From Pseudomonadota bacterium (GTDB lineage: Bacteria; CALINM01): a stretch of 17,752 nt of DNA. The stretch covers positions 1 through 17,752 of the forward strand of contig JAOAGA010000032.1 in assembly GCA_026415985.1 (NCBI GenBank), given 5' to 3'. Shown here one piece after another: positions 1 through 7,293 of this stretch. The translations under genes and the position numbers were made by a program. Within the stretch, counting starts at the first letter, position 1; every line of letters begins with the position of its first letter. The notes below the pieces were generated by a model. It was not told where the DNA came from, searched no databases, and worked only from the letters and a program-made list of their open reading frames with translations.

Positions 1-1
1 A

Positions 2-505
2 TCCAGTAAAAAATCAGAAAAAATAATTTTTTTTGATGAGCCCGTTCTTTCTCAGATAGGGTCTGCAGTACTGAACTTAAAAAAAGAGGAGATTAAGAGT
101 ATTTATGAAGATATTATAGATAAAAAAACCAGTTATTTCACTGGTATGCACATCTGTGGTAACTCAGAATGGGATTTCATAATGTCATTACCTGTAAATA
201 TAGTTAACTTTGACGCTTATAACTATTCAGAGGAGTTTTTTCTGTATAAAGATAGTATAAAAAGATTTATCCGCAGAGGTGGATTTATTGCCTTTGGTAT
301 AGTTCCTACAGATAGTGATCTGCTTAATAAAACCTCTCTTAAAGATATAAAAGAATTGACTGATTATATTGAAAAAAAACTAATAGAGATTACCGACTAT
401 GAAAAAATATACGAAAGGGTTTTTTATACGCCTTCTTGTGGTATGGGATCTCTAAACAATGATGAAACCTTCAGGGTACTTGATTTATTGAAGAGTTTAA
501 AATAA
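2..505 (+). CDS. MetE/UROD-like methyltransferase, C-terminal part (5' end outside window)
   Basis: The frame is open from base 2 to the TAA at 503-505, giving 167 residues with no convincing start, so this is the 3' end of a longer gene; the ATG at 146 is internal. Seen: a HICGN motif (about residue 50), then a VNFDAY strand, a glycine-rich GGFIAFGIVPT strand, and near the C-terminus a TPSCGMGSL motif. In cobalamin-independent methionine synthase and its stand-alone relatives of the UROD/MetE superfamily, a His-x-Cys and a late Cys in this order bind the zinc that activates the thiol substrate, and all three are present here. Known relatives are TIM barrels of roughly 330-350 residues, so about half is visible. 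The substrate is not deducible: methyl transfer to homocysteine or another thiol is inference. It converges on acsA, separated by a shared hairpin. Confidence 0.75.
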   Translation, partial: SSKKSEKIIFFDEPVLSQIGSAVLNLKKEEIKSIYEDIIDKKTSYFTGMHICGNSEWDFIMSLPVNIVNFDAYNYSEEFFLYKDSIKRFIRRGGFIAFGIVPTDSDLLNKTSLKDIKELTDYIEKKLIEITDYEKIYERVFYTPSCGMGSLNNDETFRVLDLLKSLK

Positions 506-507
506 AA

Positions 508-528
508 GGGAGCAGTTTTACTGCTCCC
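508..528 (-). terminator. Intrinsic terminator of acsA, possibly bidirectional
   Basis: Perfect 8-bp stem GGGAGCAG/CTGCTCCC with a 5-base loop. Read on the minus strand it follows the acsA stop by 13 bases and is followed by TTTTATTTT, a good U-tract. Read on the plus strand, behind the MetE-like gene, the hairpin is followed by TCAAAAAACC and lacks a U-tract, so termination there is less certain. Confidence 0.85.
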
Positions 529-541
529 TCAAAAAACCAAA

Positions 542-2542
542 TTATAAACCGTACTTACCGGATTTTTTACCATCTATTATAGTCTGAACTACCGATGGAT
601 CTGCAAGAGTTGTTGTATCACCGATATTTTCAAACTCGTTTTCTGCTACCTTTCTTAGAATTCTTCTCATAATCTTACCGCTTCTTGTTTTTGGGAGGTT
701 AGGTACAAAGTGCAGAATATCCGGGGTTGCTATTGGTCCTATTTCCTTTCTGACATGCTGAATTAGCTCTTTCCTCAAGTCTTCTGATGCAGTGAACCCT
801 TCCTTGAGTATGATATAGGCGTAAATGCCCTGACCTTTAATATCATGAGGCATACCAACTACTGCTGCTTCCGCAACCGCTTTGTGTGAAACAAGAGCGC
901 TTTCAACCTCAGCTGTACCAATTCTGTGGCCAGAAACATTAATAACATCATCAACCCTTCCCATAAGCCAGTAATAGCCATCCTCATCTTTTCTACAGCC
1001 ATCACCGGTAAAATATTTACCCTTGTACATTGAAAAATAGGTCTGTTTAAATCTCTCATGATCACCATATACGGTTCTCATCATACCGGGCCAGGATTTT
1101 TCAATAATAAGTTTACCACCCTCATTAACACCTACTTCCTGTCCGTTATCATCAACTACTTTTGGAACTACACCAAAGAAAGGTAAACCTGCAGAACCGG
1201 GTTTTTGAAAAGAAGCACCGGGTAATGTTGCAATAAGATGTCCACCTGTTTCGGTCTGCCACCATGTATCTACGATAGGACAGCGCTGACGACCAATTAC
1301 ATTGTAATACCATACCCAGGCTTCGGGGTTAATAGGTTCACCTACAGTTCCGAGAAGCCTTAAGGAAGAGAGATCTCTGCCATTTGGCCACTGGTCACCA
1401 TCTCTCATCATCGCTCTAATGGCAGTTGGTGCGGTATAGAATATATTTATCTTATATTTCTCAACGATTTCCCAGAACCTGTCTGGTTTTGGATAGTTTG
1501 GAATACCCTCAAACATAAAGGAAGTGGCACCATAAGAAAGAGGACCATAAACAATATAACTATGACCGGTTACCCAACCTATATCGGCGGTACACCAGTA
1601 TAGATCATGATCTTTATAATCAAAAACATACTTAAAAGTTGCGGTTGTATAAAGTAGATATCCGCCTGTTGTATGACAAACACCTTTAGGTTTGCCTGTG
1701 CTACCTGAAGTATATAATATAAACAAGGGATCTTCAGCGTCCATAACTTCTGGTTCGCAGTAATCAGGTAATTCAGGGTCAGCCATAAGTTCGTGCCACC
1801 AGAAATCCCTTCCGTCTTTCATATTAACAGGATTACCGGTTCTTTTACAAACAATGACTGTTTTAATTGTTGAAGTTCTGGGGTCGGCTAATGCCTCGTC
1901 AACATTTTTCTTTAGTGGAACTACTCTTCCGCCTCTTAAACCTTCATCTGCTGTAATCAAGAAAGAACATTGTGCATCCTCTACTCTGTCAACAATTGAA
2001 GCAGGTGAAAAACCACCGAATATAACGCTATGAATAGCACCAATTCTTGCACAGGCAAGCATTGCAATGGGTAGTTCAACAATCATCGGAAGGTATATTG
2101 TAACCCTATCACCTTTTTTGACACCGAGTTTTTTCAATACATTGGCAAACTTATTAACCTCTCTGTAAAGCTGTTGATAGGTCAAGGTTTTTGTTTCATA
2201 ATTATCACCTTCCCAAACGAGAGCTGCTTTGTTTCTTCTCCATGTCTTTGTGTGTCTGTCAAGACAGTTATAACTTACATTAAGCTTACCGCCCTCAAAA
2301 TACTTAATAACAGCGTTTTCAAAATCATAGTATTCTACCTTTTTCCAGTCAGTACTATACCAGTCGAGCAACTCTTTTGCTAAATCACCCCAAAAACCAT
2401 CAGGGTCTTGTAATGAACGATCATACATCTTTTTGTACTCTTCATAGCTTTTGACATATGCCTGTTCTACAAACTCTTTTGATGGATAAAACTTTCTTGA
2501 TTCTTGAGATAAAGATTCGTAACTCTTTTTTTCTTCAGCCAT
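542..2542 (-). CDS. acsA: Acetyl-CoA synthetase (acetate--CoA ligase, AMP-forming)
   Basis: Cytosolic ligase converting acetate, ATP and CoA to acetyl-CoA, AMP and PPi. It is full length at 666 residues (E. coli Acs is 652). Seen: ATP-binding loop [11 protein letters not shown] at about 277-287, WVTGHSY at 323-329, TVGEP at 399-403, WWQTETGG at 427-434, the core/C-terminal hinge region around 515-530, SGHRIGT at 537-543, and [11 protein letters not shown] with the adenylation Lys at 623. That lysine is the one reversibly acetylated in known Acs enzymes. The acyl-pocket residues matching Salmonella Val310, Thr311, Val386 and Trp414 are V324, T325, V400 and W428, so acetate is the expected substrate. 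A strong SD (AGGAGGA at 2549-2555) supports this ATG. It is divergent from an IclR regulator and ends in a strong hairpin. Regulation by that neighbour is likely but inferred. Confidence 0.97.
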   Translation of the reverse strand: MAEEKKSYESLSQESRKFYPSKEFVEQAYVKSYEEYKKMYDRSLQDPDGFWGDLAKELLDWYSTDWKKVEYYDFENAVIKYFEGGKLNVSYNCLDRHTKTWRRNKAALVWEGDNYETKTLTYQQLYREVNKFANVLKKLGVKKGDRVTIYLPMIVELPIAMLACARIGAIHSVIFGGFSPASIVDRVEDAQCSFLITADEGLRGGRVVPLKKNVDEALADPRTSTIKTVIVCKRTGNPVNMKDGRDFWWHELMADPELPDYCEPEVMDAEDPLFILYTSGSTGKPKGVCHTTGGYLLYTTATFKYVFDYKDHDLYWCTADIGWVTGHSYIVYGPLSYGATSFMFEGIPNYPKPDRFWEIVEKYKINIFYTAPTAIRAMMRDGDQWPNGRDLSSLRLLGTVGEPINPEAWVWYYNVIGRQRCPIVDTWWQTETGGHLIATLPGASFQKPGSAGLPFFGVVPKVVDDNGQEVGVNEGGKLIIEKSWPGMMRTVYGDHERFKQTYFSMYKGKYFTGDGCRKDEDGYYWLMGRVDDVINVSGHRIGTAEVESALVSHKAVAEAAVVGMPHDIKGQGIYAYIILKEGFTASEDLRKELIQHVRKEIGPIATPDILHFVPNLPKTRSGKIMRRILRKVAENEFENIGDTTTLADPSVVQTIIDGKKSGKYGL

Positions 2543-2576
2543 ACTCTCTCCTCCTATAATTTAAATTAGTAATGAC

Positions 2577-2606
2577 TTTTTAGCATAATAAGAGATTTTT
2601 AGTCAA
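2577..2606 (-). promoter_or_regulatory. Putative sigma70 promoter of acsA
   Basis: On the minus strand, a -35 TTGACT (2601-2606) lies 18 bp from a -10-like TAAAAA (2577-2582) preceded by TGC, an extended -10 arrangement. The predicted start near 2570 gives a leader of about 28 bases containing the SD. The -10 matches only 4 of 6, so this is moderate evidence. Confidence 0.5.
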
Positions 2607-2678
2607 GCAATTTATCTGCTAATAAAAGTATGTGAAAAAAATATCAAAGAACAAATTAAAAATATGTTTTAAAAAAAA

Positions 2679-2707
2679 TTGACAAGAAGTAATTATGTAA
2701 ATATAAT
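2679..2707 (+). promoter_or_regulatory. Consensus sigma70 promoter of the IclR gene
   Basis: TTGACA (2679-2684), a 17-bp spacer, then TATAAT (2702-2707): an exact match to the sigma70 consensus in both boxes and in spacing. The predicted start near 2714 leaves a leader of about 87 bases before the ATG at 2801. A perfect promoter in front of a regulator gene suggests its output is held down by a repressor, possibly the IclR protein itself. Confidence 0.8.
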
Positions 2708-2720
2708 AACATAAAGTTAC
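2689..2720. promoter_or_regulatory. Imperfect inverted repeat over the IclR-gene -10 box (possible operator)
   Basis: The arms GTAATTATG (2689-2697) and CATAAAGTTAC (2710-2720) are reverse complements apart from two extra bases (AG) in the right arm. They flank TATAAT and the predicted start. A protein bound here would block transcription. IclR-family proteins often autoregulate through such sites, but assigning this site to the IclR protein is inference, and AT-rich DNA gives chance repeats. Confidence 0.3.
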
Positions 2721-2800
2721 GTGATAAAGTCTGTTTTATTATTTTTTACGTTAAGGATGTTTAAAAATAAAATTTGTATTTTTTAATTAAGGAGACTATG

Positions 2801-3601
2801 ATGAGAACGAAAGAAAAGAAAAAAAGTAAGAAGGACTATTTAATTCAGTCAGTTGTTCATGCCCTCGATCTGCTTGAAGCCTTTAAAGGCGAAAGTGACG
2901 AAATGGGAGTTACAGAACTGAGTAAAAAATTAGGTCTCCATAAAAATAATGTATTCAGGCTATTGGCAACTCTTGAACTGAGAGGTTACATAGAACAGGA
3001 TAAACAGACGGGTAACTATAAATTAGGAGTTAAGGTTTTAGAGCTGGGACAACAATTTGTTAAGCATTTAGGGCTGTTAAGACAGGCCCATCCTGTTATG
3101 AGGGATCTTTTGTCTAAATGTAATGAGAATGTTTATATTAGCGTTTTAAGAGGAAGTAACTGTGTCTATATCGATGGAGTTGAGGGTAATCAGGTTGTTA
3201 AAGTTACTTCAAGAATAGGTCACAGACTCCCCGTTTACGCAACTGCATCAGGTAAGGTCTTGATAGCCTGGGAAAGTGAAGATGAGATAATTAAGATTAT
3301 ACCAACAGAGGAGTTAAAAAAATATACTCCAAATACTCTAACTACAAGAACAGCATTATTTGAACAACTTAAACAGGTAAGAGAAAAGGGGTTTGCAACA
3401 GATCTGGAGGAACTTGATTTGGGGGTAAGATGCATTGCCGCTCCAATAAGAGACTACACGAGAAAAATTGTCGGAGCCATATCAATCTCAGCACCATCCA
3501 TCAGAATGGATGATGAAAAACTTTATGGTTTTTTTGCAAACCTTGTTTTAGAAGGGGCCAAGGAGATTTCACATAGGTTAGGTTATATCGAAGAAAGTTA
3601 A
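2801..3601 (+). CDS. IclR-family transcriptional regulator
   Basis: DNA-binding regulator of 266 residues, a normal length for IclR proteins. Seen: a basic N-terminus (RTKEKKKSKK), a winged helix-turn-helix at about 15-75 (VTELSKKLGLHKNNVFRLLATLE, with the wing ending in YKLG), and a GAF-like effector domain at about 90-260 with typical IclR features such as ATASGKVLIA, GFATDLEE and CIAAPIRD. A TTG at 2774 and an ATG at 2798 are possible earlier starts. The ATG at 2801 is preferred because AAGGAG (2789-2794) then has a 6-base spacer. The gene sits between two acyl-CoA synthetase genes, divergent from acsA and 79 bp upstream of the paralogue, so short-chain acid or acyl-CoA metabolism is the likely regulon. 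The effector is not deducible. Confidence 0.93.
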   Translation: MRTKEKKKSKKDYLIQSVVHALDLLEAFKGESDEMGVTELSKKLGLHKNNVFRLLATLELRGYIEQDKQTGNYKLGVKVLELGQQFVKHLGLLRQAHPVMRDLLSKCNENVYISVLRGSNCVYIDGVEGNQVVKVTSRIGHRLPVYATASGKVLIAWESEDEIIKIIPTEELKKYTPNTLTTRTALFEQLKQVREKGFATDLEELDLGVRCIAAPIRDYTRKIVGAISISAPSIRMDDEKLYGFFANLVLEGAKEISHRLGYIEES

Positions 3602-3622
3602 CAATTCTGAAAATTTTTCTGG

Positions 3623-3651
3623 TTGACTTATTCTTTGCAAAAAATTAAACT
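3623..3651 (+). promoter_or_regulatory. Putative sigma70 promoter of the second acyl-CoA synthetase gene
   Basis: TTGACT (3623-3628), a 17-bp spacer, TAAACT (3646-3651). The predicted start near 3658 gives a leader of about 23 bases holding the SD at 3672-3676. The -35 is identical to that proposed for acsA. No hairpin separates it from the IclR gene, so read-through is also possible. Confidence 0.5.
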
Positions 3652-3680
3652 TTTAAAACATTTTCTCACAGGGAGGAAGT

Positions 3681-5630
3681 ATGGAAGAAAATAAAACAAA
3701 ATTCGATTTAATACCGCCACAAGTAAAAAATTTTCTTAAAAAAGGTTATGATGATCTGGAGGGTTTTTGGGAAGAGGCAGCTGTTAACTCAATGGATGAA
3801 CTTTATTGGAAAAGAAAATGGGATAAAGCTTTTGAGTGGAACTATCCCACATTTAAATGGTATATAGGGGGGTTAACGAATATTTGTTATTCTGCCGTTG
3901 ATTATAATGTGGCAAAAGGCAGACAGGGCAAGGCTGCGATTGTATCAGAGATTGCAGAGACAGGAGAGACAAAAGTTATTACATACGGCCAGCTATTAGA
4001 TTTAGTAAAAAAATATGCCAGAGCCTTGAGAGGGATGGGAGTAAAAAGAGGAGACAGGGTAGTTGTGTATATGCCCATGGGAATTGAGCCCGTTGCAGCG
4101 ATGCTTGCCTGTGCAAGAATCGGAGCTATTCACGTAGTAATATTTGCAGGCTTTTCTTACAAAGCGGTAGCGGATAGAATAACTCTGTCTGGTGCAGAGT
4201 ATATATTGACACAGGATGTCAATCACAGAAGAGGAACTACCATAGAGCTTAAAAAGGTTATAGATGATGCTATAATGGAGGTTGCCCCCGGTCAGGTAAA
4301 AAAGGTCGTTGTACTTAAAAAAGCCCATGACGGAATTGAAAGAAACATGGTTGCAGGAAGGGATATATATTGGGATGAGTTTCTGAAATACGCTGAAGGG
4401 CAGTCCTCTGAAGTTGAGTGGATGGAGTCTAATGAACCACTATTCTTGTTGCCCACATCTGGCACGACCGCAAAACCGAAGGTTACAGTCCATGTCCATG
4501 GCGGTTATCAACAATATGTATATTCCATGGGTAAATGGATATACAAGATAAGACCTGATGATGTATGGTTTGCCACCTCCGATATAGGTTGGATAGTAGG
4601 ACATAGCTACAATGTATATGGACCATTAATTTCCGGTTGTACCACAGTATTGTTTGAAGGGACTCCGGATTATCCGAGAAAGGATATGATCTGGGATGTT
4701 ATTGAAAGAAATAAGGTAACCGCTCTGTGGATATCTCCCACCGGAGTTAGGGGGCTTATGAAATTAGGTATAGAAGAGGCAAGAAAACACGATCTTTCTT
4801 CTGTTGAAAGGGTCTTTTGTGCAGGCGAGGTTTTAAATCCAGCTGCATGGGAGTGGTTACAAAAAGGTGTTTTCGAAGACAAGATACCTGTAATTGACCA
4901 TATGTGGCAGACTGAAACGTCAGGACCAGTTATAGGCAATCCTTACGGGTTAGGTTTATATCCTATAAAACCGGGCTCTTCTTCCCTCGCCGTTCCCGGT
5001 GTGCAGGTTGATATAGTTGATGAAAAGACCGGCAAGTCCTGTGAACCTGGGGAAAAGGGGATTTTTGTTATAAAAAAGCCCTTCCCGGGTCTTACTCCAA
5101 CCCTTTGGGGCGAGCCTGAAAGATATAAAAATGATTACTGGGAAAAGATTGACACCTTAAAGGGGATGTATTGCTCCGGAGATGGTGCCTACAGAGATGA
5201 GGATGGTTATATCTGGTTCGTGGGCAGGGCCGATGAGGTTATAAAAATTTCAGCTCACAGAATCGGAACTATCGAGATAGAGAACGCCCTAATCTCTCAC
5301 CCTGCAGTTGCTGAGTCTGGTGTATCCGGTGTTCCCGATGAGCTTAAAGGTGAGGTTGCCTGTGCCTTTGTTGTTTTAAAAACCGGTTTTGAGCCATCGG
5401 AAGATTTAAAGAAAGAGTTAATTTTACATGTTAGAAAGGTCATGGGGCCAATAGTAGTTATAAGAGATATTCAGTTTGTAAAGATGTTGCCAAAGACAAG
5501 AAGCGGTAAGATTATGAGAAGGGTAATGAAAAAACTCTGGACCGGCGAGGATCTGGGAGATCTCTCAACAATTGAAGATGGTGCATCGGTAGAAGAGATA
5601 AAAGATGCCGTTGAAAAAATGAAAGTATAA
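3681..5630 (+). CDS. Diverged AMP-forming short-chain acyl-CoA synthetase (Acs paralogue)
   Basis: ANL-superfamily ligase of 649 residues, clearly homologous to acsA over its full length. Seen: the ATP-binding loop TSGTTAKPKV at 259-268, where the family's second and third glycines are Ala and Val; WIVGHSY at 304-310; CAGEVLNP at 380-387; MWQTETSG at 408-415; SAHRIGT at 524-530, where SGHR is usual; and [11 protein letters not shown] with the catalytic Lys intact at 610. Compared with Salmonella Acs, the acyl-pocket positions are Ile305 (Val310), Val306 (Thr311), Ala381 (Val386) and Trp409 (Trp414). Loss of pocket bulk at the Val386 position makes propionate or another short acid more likely than acetate, though Trp is retained. 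The SD GGAGG (3672-3676) supports this start. Propionyl-CoA synthetase is a possible name but is not proven. Confidence 0.88.
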   Translation: MEENKTKFDLIPPQVKNFLKKGYDDLEGFWEEAAVNSMDELYWKRKWDKAFEWNYPTFKWYIGGLTNICYSAVDYNVAKGRQGKAAIVSEIAETGETKVITYGQLLDLVKKYARALRGMGVKRGDRVVVYMPMGIEPVAAMLACARIGAIHVVIFAGFSYKAVADRITLSGAEYILTQDVNHRRGTTIELKKVIDDAIMEVAPGQVKKVVVLKKAHDGIERNMVAGRDIYWDEFLKYAEGQSSEVEWMESNEPLFLLPTSGTTAKPKVTVHVHGGYQQYVYSMGKWIYKIRPDDVWFATSDIGWIVGHSYNVYGPLISGCTTVLFEGTPDYPRKDMIWDVIERNKVTALWISPTGVRGLMKLGIEEARKHDLSSVERVFCAGEVLNPAAWEWLQKGVFEDKIPVIDHMWQTETSGPVIGNPYGLGLYPIKPGSSSLAVPGVQVDIVDEKTGKSCEPGEKGIFVIKKPFPGLTPTLWGEPERYKNDYWEKIDTLKGMYCSGDGAYRDEDGYIWFVGRADEVIKISAHRIGTIEIENALISHPAVAESGVSGVPDELKGEVACAFVVLKTGFEPSEDLKKELILHVRKVMGPIVVIRDIQFVKMLPKTRSGKIMRRVMKKLWTGEDLGDLSTIEDGASVEEIKDAVEKMKV

Positions 5631-5635
5631 ATTAC

Positions 5636-5657
5636 GGGGGCATAAGCCCCCTTTTTT
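5636..5657 (+). terminator. Intrinsic terminator of the second acyl-CoA synthetase gene
   Basis: GGGGGC/GCCCCC 6-bp stem with an ATAA loop, followed by six T (5652-5657), 5 bases after the synthetase stop. It also lies directly behind the convergent DUF4124-type gene, whose stop codon complement (5656-5658) overlaps the T-run. On that strand the trailing bases are GTAATTT, a poorer U-tract. Confidence 0.92.
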
Positions 5658-6204
5658 ATTTGTTAGCTAAGTCGTCTATTTTCTGATCCTTTGTTTCAAG
5701 AGATTTCTTAATTTTGTTTATATCTTTCTTAGCCTCTAAAAATGTCTCAACCTGTTTGTTGGCATACTTACTGAACATATAAATACCAATGATAAAAACT
5801 ATTGCAAACCTTAAAAGTGTTATTATTTTTTTATTTTCGATGAAAAAAAGTATCCTGTGGGCAAAGATAAAAAAAACAGCGAAAAATAGAGAAATAAATA
5901 ACTCATACCAGAAATTTTTTTCCCCGTTTACTATAGATTCTATTGACAAATTTCTCTGTTTTGAGTTAATAACTGTTTCCTGATTAGGTGGTTGTTGATT
6001 TAAGTTTTTAACCGGTTTTATGTCTTTTTGAAATTCCTTTTCTTCTTTTATTATTTCTACTTTGTTTTTATACTCCTGTGGGATATCTTTAATATCGTTT
6101 GTGAAATTGACAATACCATTTTTGTCTATATATTTGTATGTATCTGCAAAGGCATATGAAACGATAATTGAAAAAATGATTAAAAAAATAAAACATCTCA
6201 ACAT
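5656..6204 (-). CDS. DUF4124-type exported protein with two membrane helices and a C-terminal coiled coil
   Basis: 182 residues from the ATG at 6204. Seen: a signal peptide 1-20 ending SYAFA before Asp21; a DUF4124-like module at 22-50 (TYKYIDKNGIVNFTNDI); a polar, Pro/Gln-rich linker to about 95; membrane helices at about 101-122 and 127-147; and a charged heptad-like helix at 150-182. If the signal is cleaved, DUF4124 is periplasmic, the short ENKK turn cytoplasmic (positive-inside) and the C-terminal coil periplasmic. Function is unknown for the family. A TTG at 6231 would add nine residues but lies upstream of the predicted transcription start and has no SD. The ATG has no SD either but sits six bases after a TATACT box, which fits a leaderless mRNA. 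It is divergent from an NlpC/P60 hydrolase. Confidence 0.75.
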   Translation of the reverse strand: MLRCFIFLIIFSIIVSYAFADTYKYIDKNGIVNFTNDIKDIPQEYKNKVEIIKEEKEFQKDIKPVKNLNQQPPNQETVINSKQRNLSIESIVNGEKNFWYELFISLFFAVFFIFAHRILFFIENKKIITLLRFAIVFIIGIYMFSKYANKQVETFLEAKKDINKIKKSLETKDQKIDDLANK

Positions 6205-6210
6205 AAAGAA

Positions 6211-6239
6211 AGTATATTTTTTTTGTGACAACCGGTCAA
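6211..6239 (-). promoter_or_regulatory. Promoter of the DUF4124-type gene, apparently leaderless
   Basis: On the minus strand, TTGACC (6234-6239), a 17-bp spacer, TATACT (6211-6216), then six bases and the ATG at 6204. The expected start, about 7 bases after the -10, coincides with the A of the ATG. No SD is present. Confidence 0.7.
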
Positions 6240-6253
6240 ATAAAAAATATAAT
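6225..6253 (+). promoter_or_regulatory. Promoter of the NlpC/P60 gene, apparently leaderless
   Basis: GTGACA (6225-6230), a 17-bp spacer, TATAAT (6248-6253), then nine bases and the ATG at 6263. The expected start near 6260 leaves about 0-3 leader bases and no SD. Its -35 lies 3 bp from the -35 of the opposing promoter, within an inverted repeat TGAC-N5-GTCA (6226-6238), so the two polymerases should interfere. Confidence 0.7.
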
Positions 6254-6262
6254 AATATATAA

Positions 6263-7276
6263 ATGTTTTTTAGAAATTTGCTTCTCTCACTTTTAGTATT
6301 TTTTTCACTTACAAATCAATGTCTGGCAAGCTTTCTTTTCAAAAATCTCTCTTCCGTTAATGGCTTGAGTTTTGATAATTTCTCTTCCGTTAACCGGGAT
6401 GGTGTTATAAAAAGAGGTAGCTATTTAGTTTTCTCGCCCTATACAGGTATAACCATTAAAAATAATAATAAACTCACTTTTATTAAACCACAAAGTCCTG
6501 TAAAAATAATTGCAAAACTGAAAAATCAGCCCTTTTATTTCTGTGAACATGAGAAGCTTAATGGCTTTGTAAAAGAAGAGGATTTTAGCTTCATAGATGA
6601 TAAAAGTTTAGAATTTTTTCTGAGCTTAGACACCCTTTATCTTAAAAAACCACTTTTTATAGGAGATGTATTGTTCCCGACGGCAACTGAGGTTAGATAT
6701 GTAAATCGCAAAAAGTTTTTTTATGAAGTTTATATCTGGGAAGATGGTTTCAAAAGAGCATATATTAACAAAAAATATTTAACTGATAAAATCAAGCCAA
6801 CAAAGGTTAACTATAAAAAAATAACCGGTTTTTTTAATGGCTCTCCTTATTTTTGGGCAGGAAGCGAAAGGGGTTGGGACTGTTCCTTACTGGTTAAAGA
6901 TTTCTACAAAATTTTTGATATTGAGATGCCAAGAAACTCCTTTCAGCAGATAAGCTGTGTAGAAAATATTGATGTGAGTAATTTATCATTAAAAGAAAAA
7001 ATTAAGATACTAAAAAAATCAGAACCTTTTGAAACACTTCTTTATTTTCCCGGCCACATAATGATTTTTTCCGGTTTTAAGGGAAAAGAGCCTATGAGTT
7101 TTCAGGCAATTAACAGATTTAACAATAAATTTTATGGTAAAGTTGGTCATTTTCCGCTGAAAAAAACTGGTTTGCTTAATAAGGTAACCAAGATTGGCTA
7201 TATTCCCTTAAAAGGTCAAGGAAATTTGACTATATCCCGAGTGGAAGGTAAAATTCAAAGTATAGTAAAAGATTGA
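6263..7276 (+). CDS. Exported SH3-like / NlpC/P60 (C40) cell-wall hydrolase
   Basis: 337 residues. Seen: a signal peptide at about 1-22 (cleavage near CLA-S; no lipobox); SH3-like beta-rich modules at about 45-180, where GFVKEEDF and AYINKKYL resemble SH3b edges; and an NlpC/P60 domain at about 185-320. Catalytic Cys207 lies in GWDCSLL and His265 in FPGHIMIF, with Gln281 or Asn284 as candidates for the third polar residue. The MPRNSFQQ segment (222-229) is typical of SH3-containing NlpC/P60 peptidases. The family cuts peptide bonds in peptidoglycan stems, commonly gamma-D-Glu-diaminopimelate; acting in the periplasm is inferred. The usual DCSG is DCSL here. The ATG is preceded by a promoter rather than an SD. 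Its stop lies 17 bases before the zinc-ribbon gene, so the two are probably cotranscribed. Confidence 0.85.
   Translation: MFFRNLLLSLLVFFSLTNQCLASFLFKNLSSVNGLSFDNFSSVNRDGVIKRGSYLVFSPYTGITIKNNNKLTFIKPQSPVKIIAKLKNQPFYFCEHEKLNGFVKEEDFSFIDDKSLEFFLSLDTLYLKKPLFIGDVLFPTATEVRYVNRKKFFYEVYIWEDGFKRAYINKKYLTDKIKPTKVNYKKITGFFNGSPYFWAGSERGWDCSLLVKDFYKIFDIEMPRNSFQQISCVENIDVSNLSLKEKIKILKKSEPFETLLYFPGHIMIFSGFKGKEPMSFQAINRFNNKFYGKVGHFPLKKTGLLNKVTKIGYIPLKGQGNLTISRVEGKIQSIVKD
6348..6393 (+). repeat. 13-bp exact direct repeat inside the NlpC/P60 gene
   Basis: TCTCTTCCGTTAA occurs at 6348-6360 and 6381-6393, offset by 33 bases. It encodes an in-frame SSVN repeat eleven residues apart just after the signal peptide. 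It looks like a small internal duplication or slippage product. Confidence 0.75.
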
Positions 7277-7293
7277 TAAAATCAGGAGGGGCT

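Noticed and set aside
2174-2383. Open frame antisense to acsA (and similar ones inside acsA, the paralogue, mnmA-region genes and typA)
   Set aside because: These are shadows of strongly conserved genes on the other strand, with no SD, no recognisable domain and unnatural composition.
2757-2786. Nine-codon frame in the IclR-gene leader
   Set aside because: The AAGG preceding its ATG has no spacer, the peptide shows no regulatory pattern such as repeated codons, and no attenuator hairpin follows.
3611-3621. Short GAAAA/TTTTC self-complementarity after the IclR gene as a terminator
   Set aside because: The stem is pure A/T apart from one pair, has almost no loop and lacks a following U-tract; a promoter immediately follows.
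3681-5630. The Acs paralogue as a decaying pseudogene
   Set aside because: It is full length with no frameshift, keeps the adenylation lysine and aromatic pocket residue, and has its own SD, promoter and strong terminator; the changes cluster at substrate-contact sites.
6205-6231. TTG start giving the DUF4124-type protein nine more residues
   Set aside because: It lies within the proposed promoter spacer, upstream of the predicted transcription start, has no SD, and would put polar residues ahead of an otherwise standard signal peptide.
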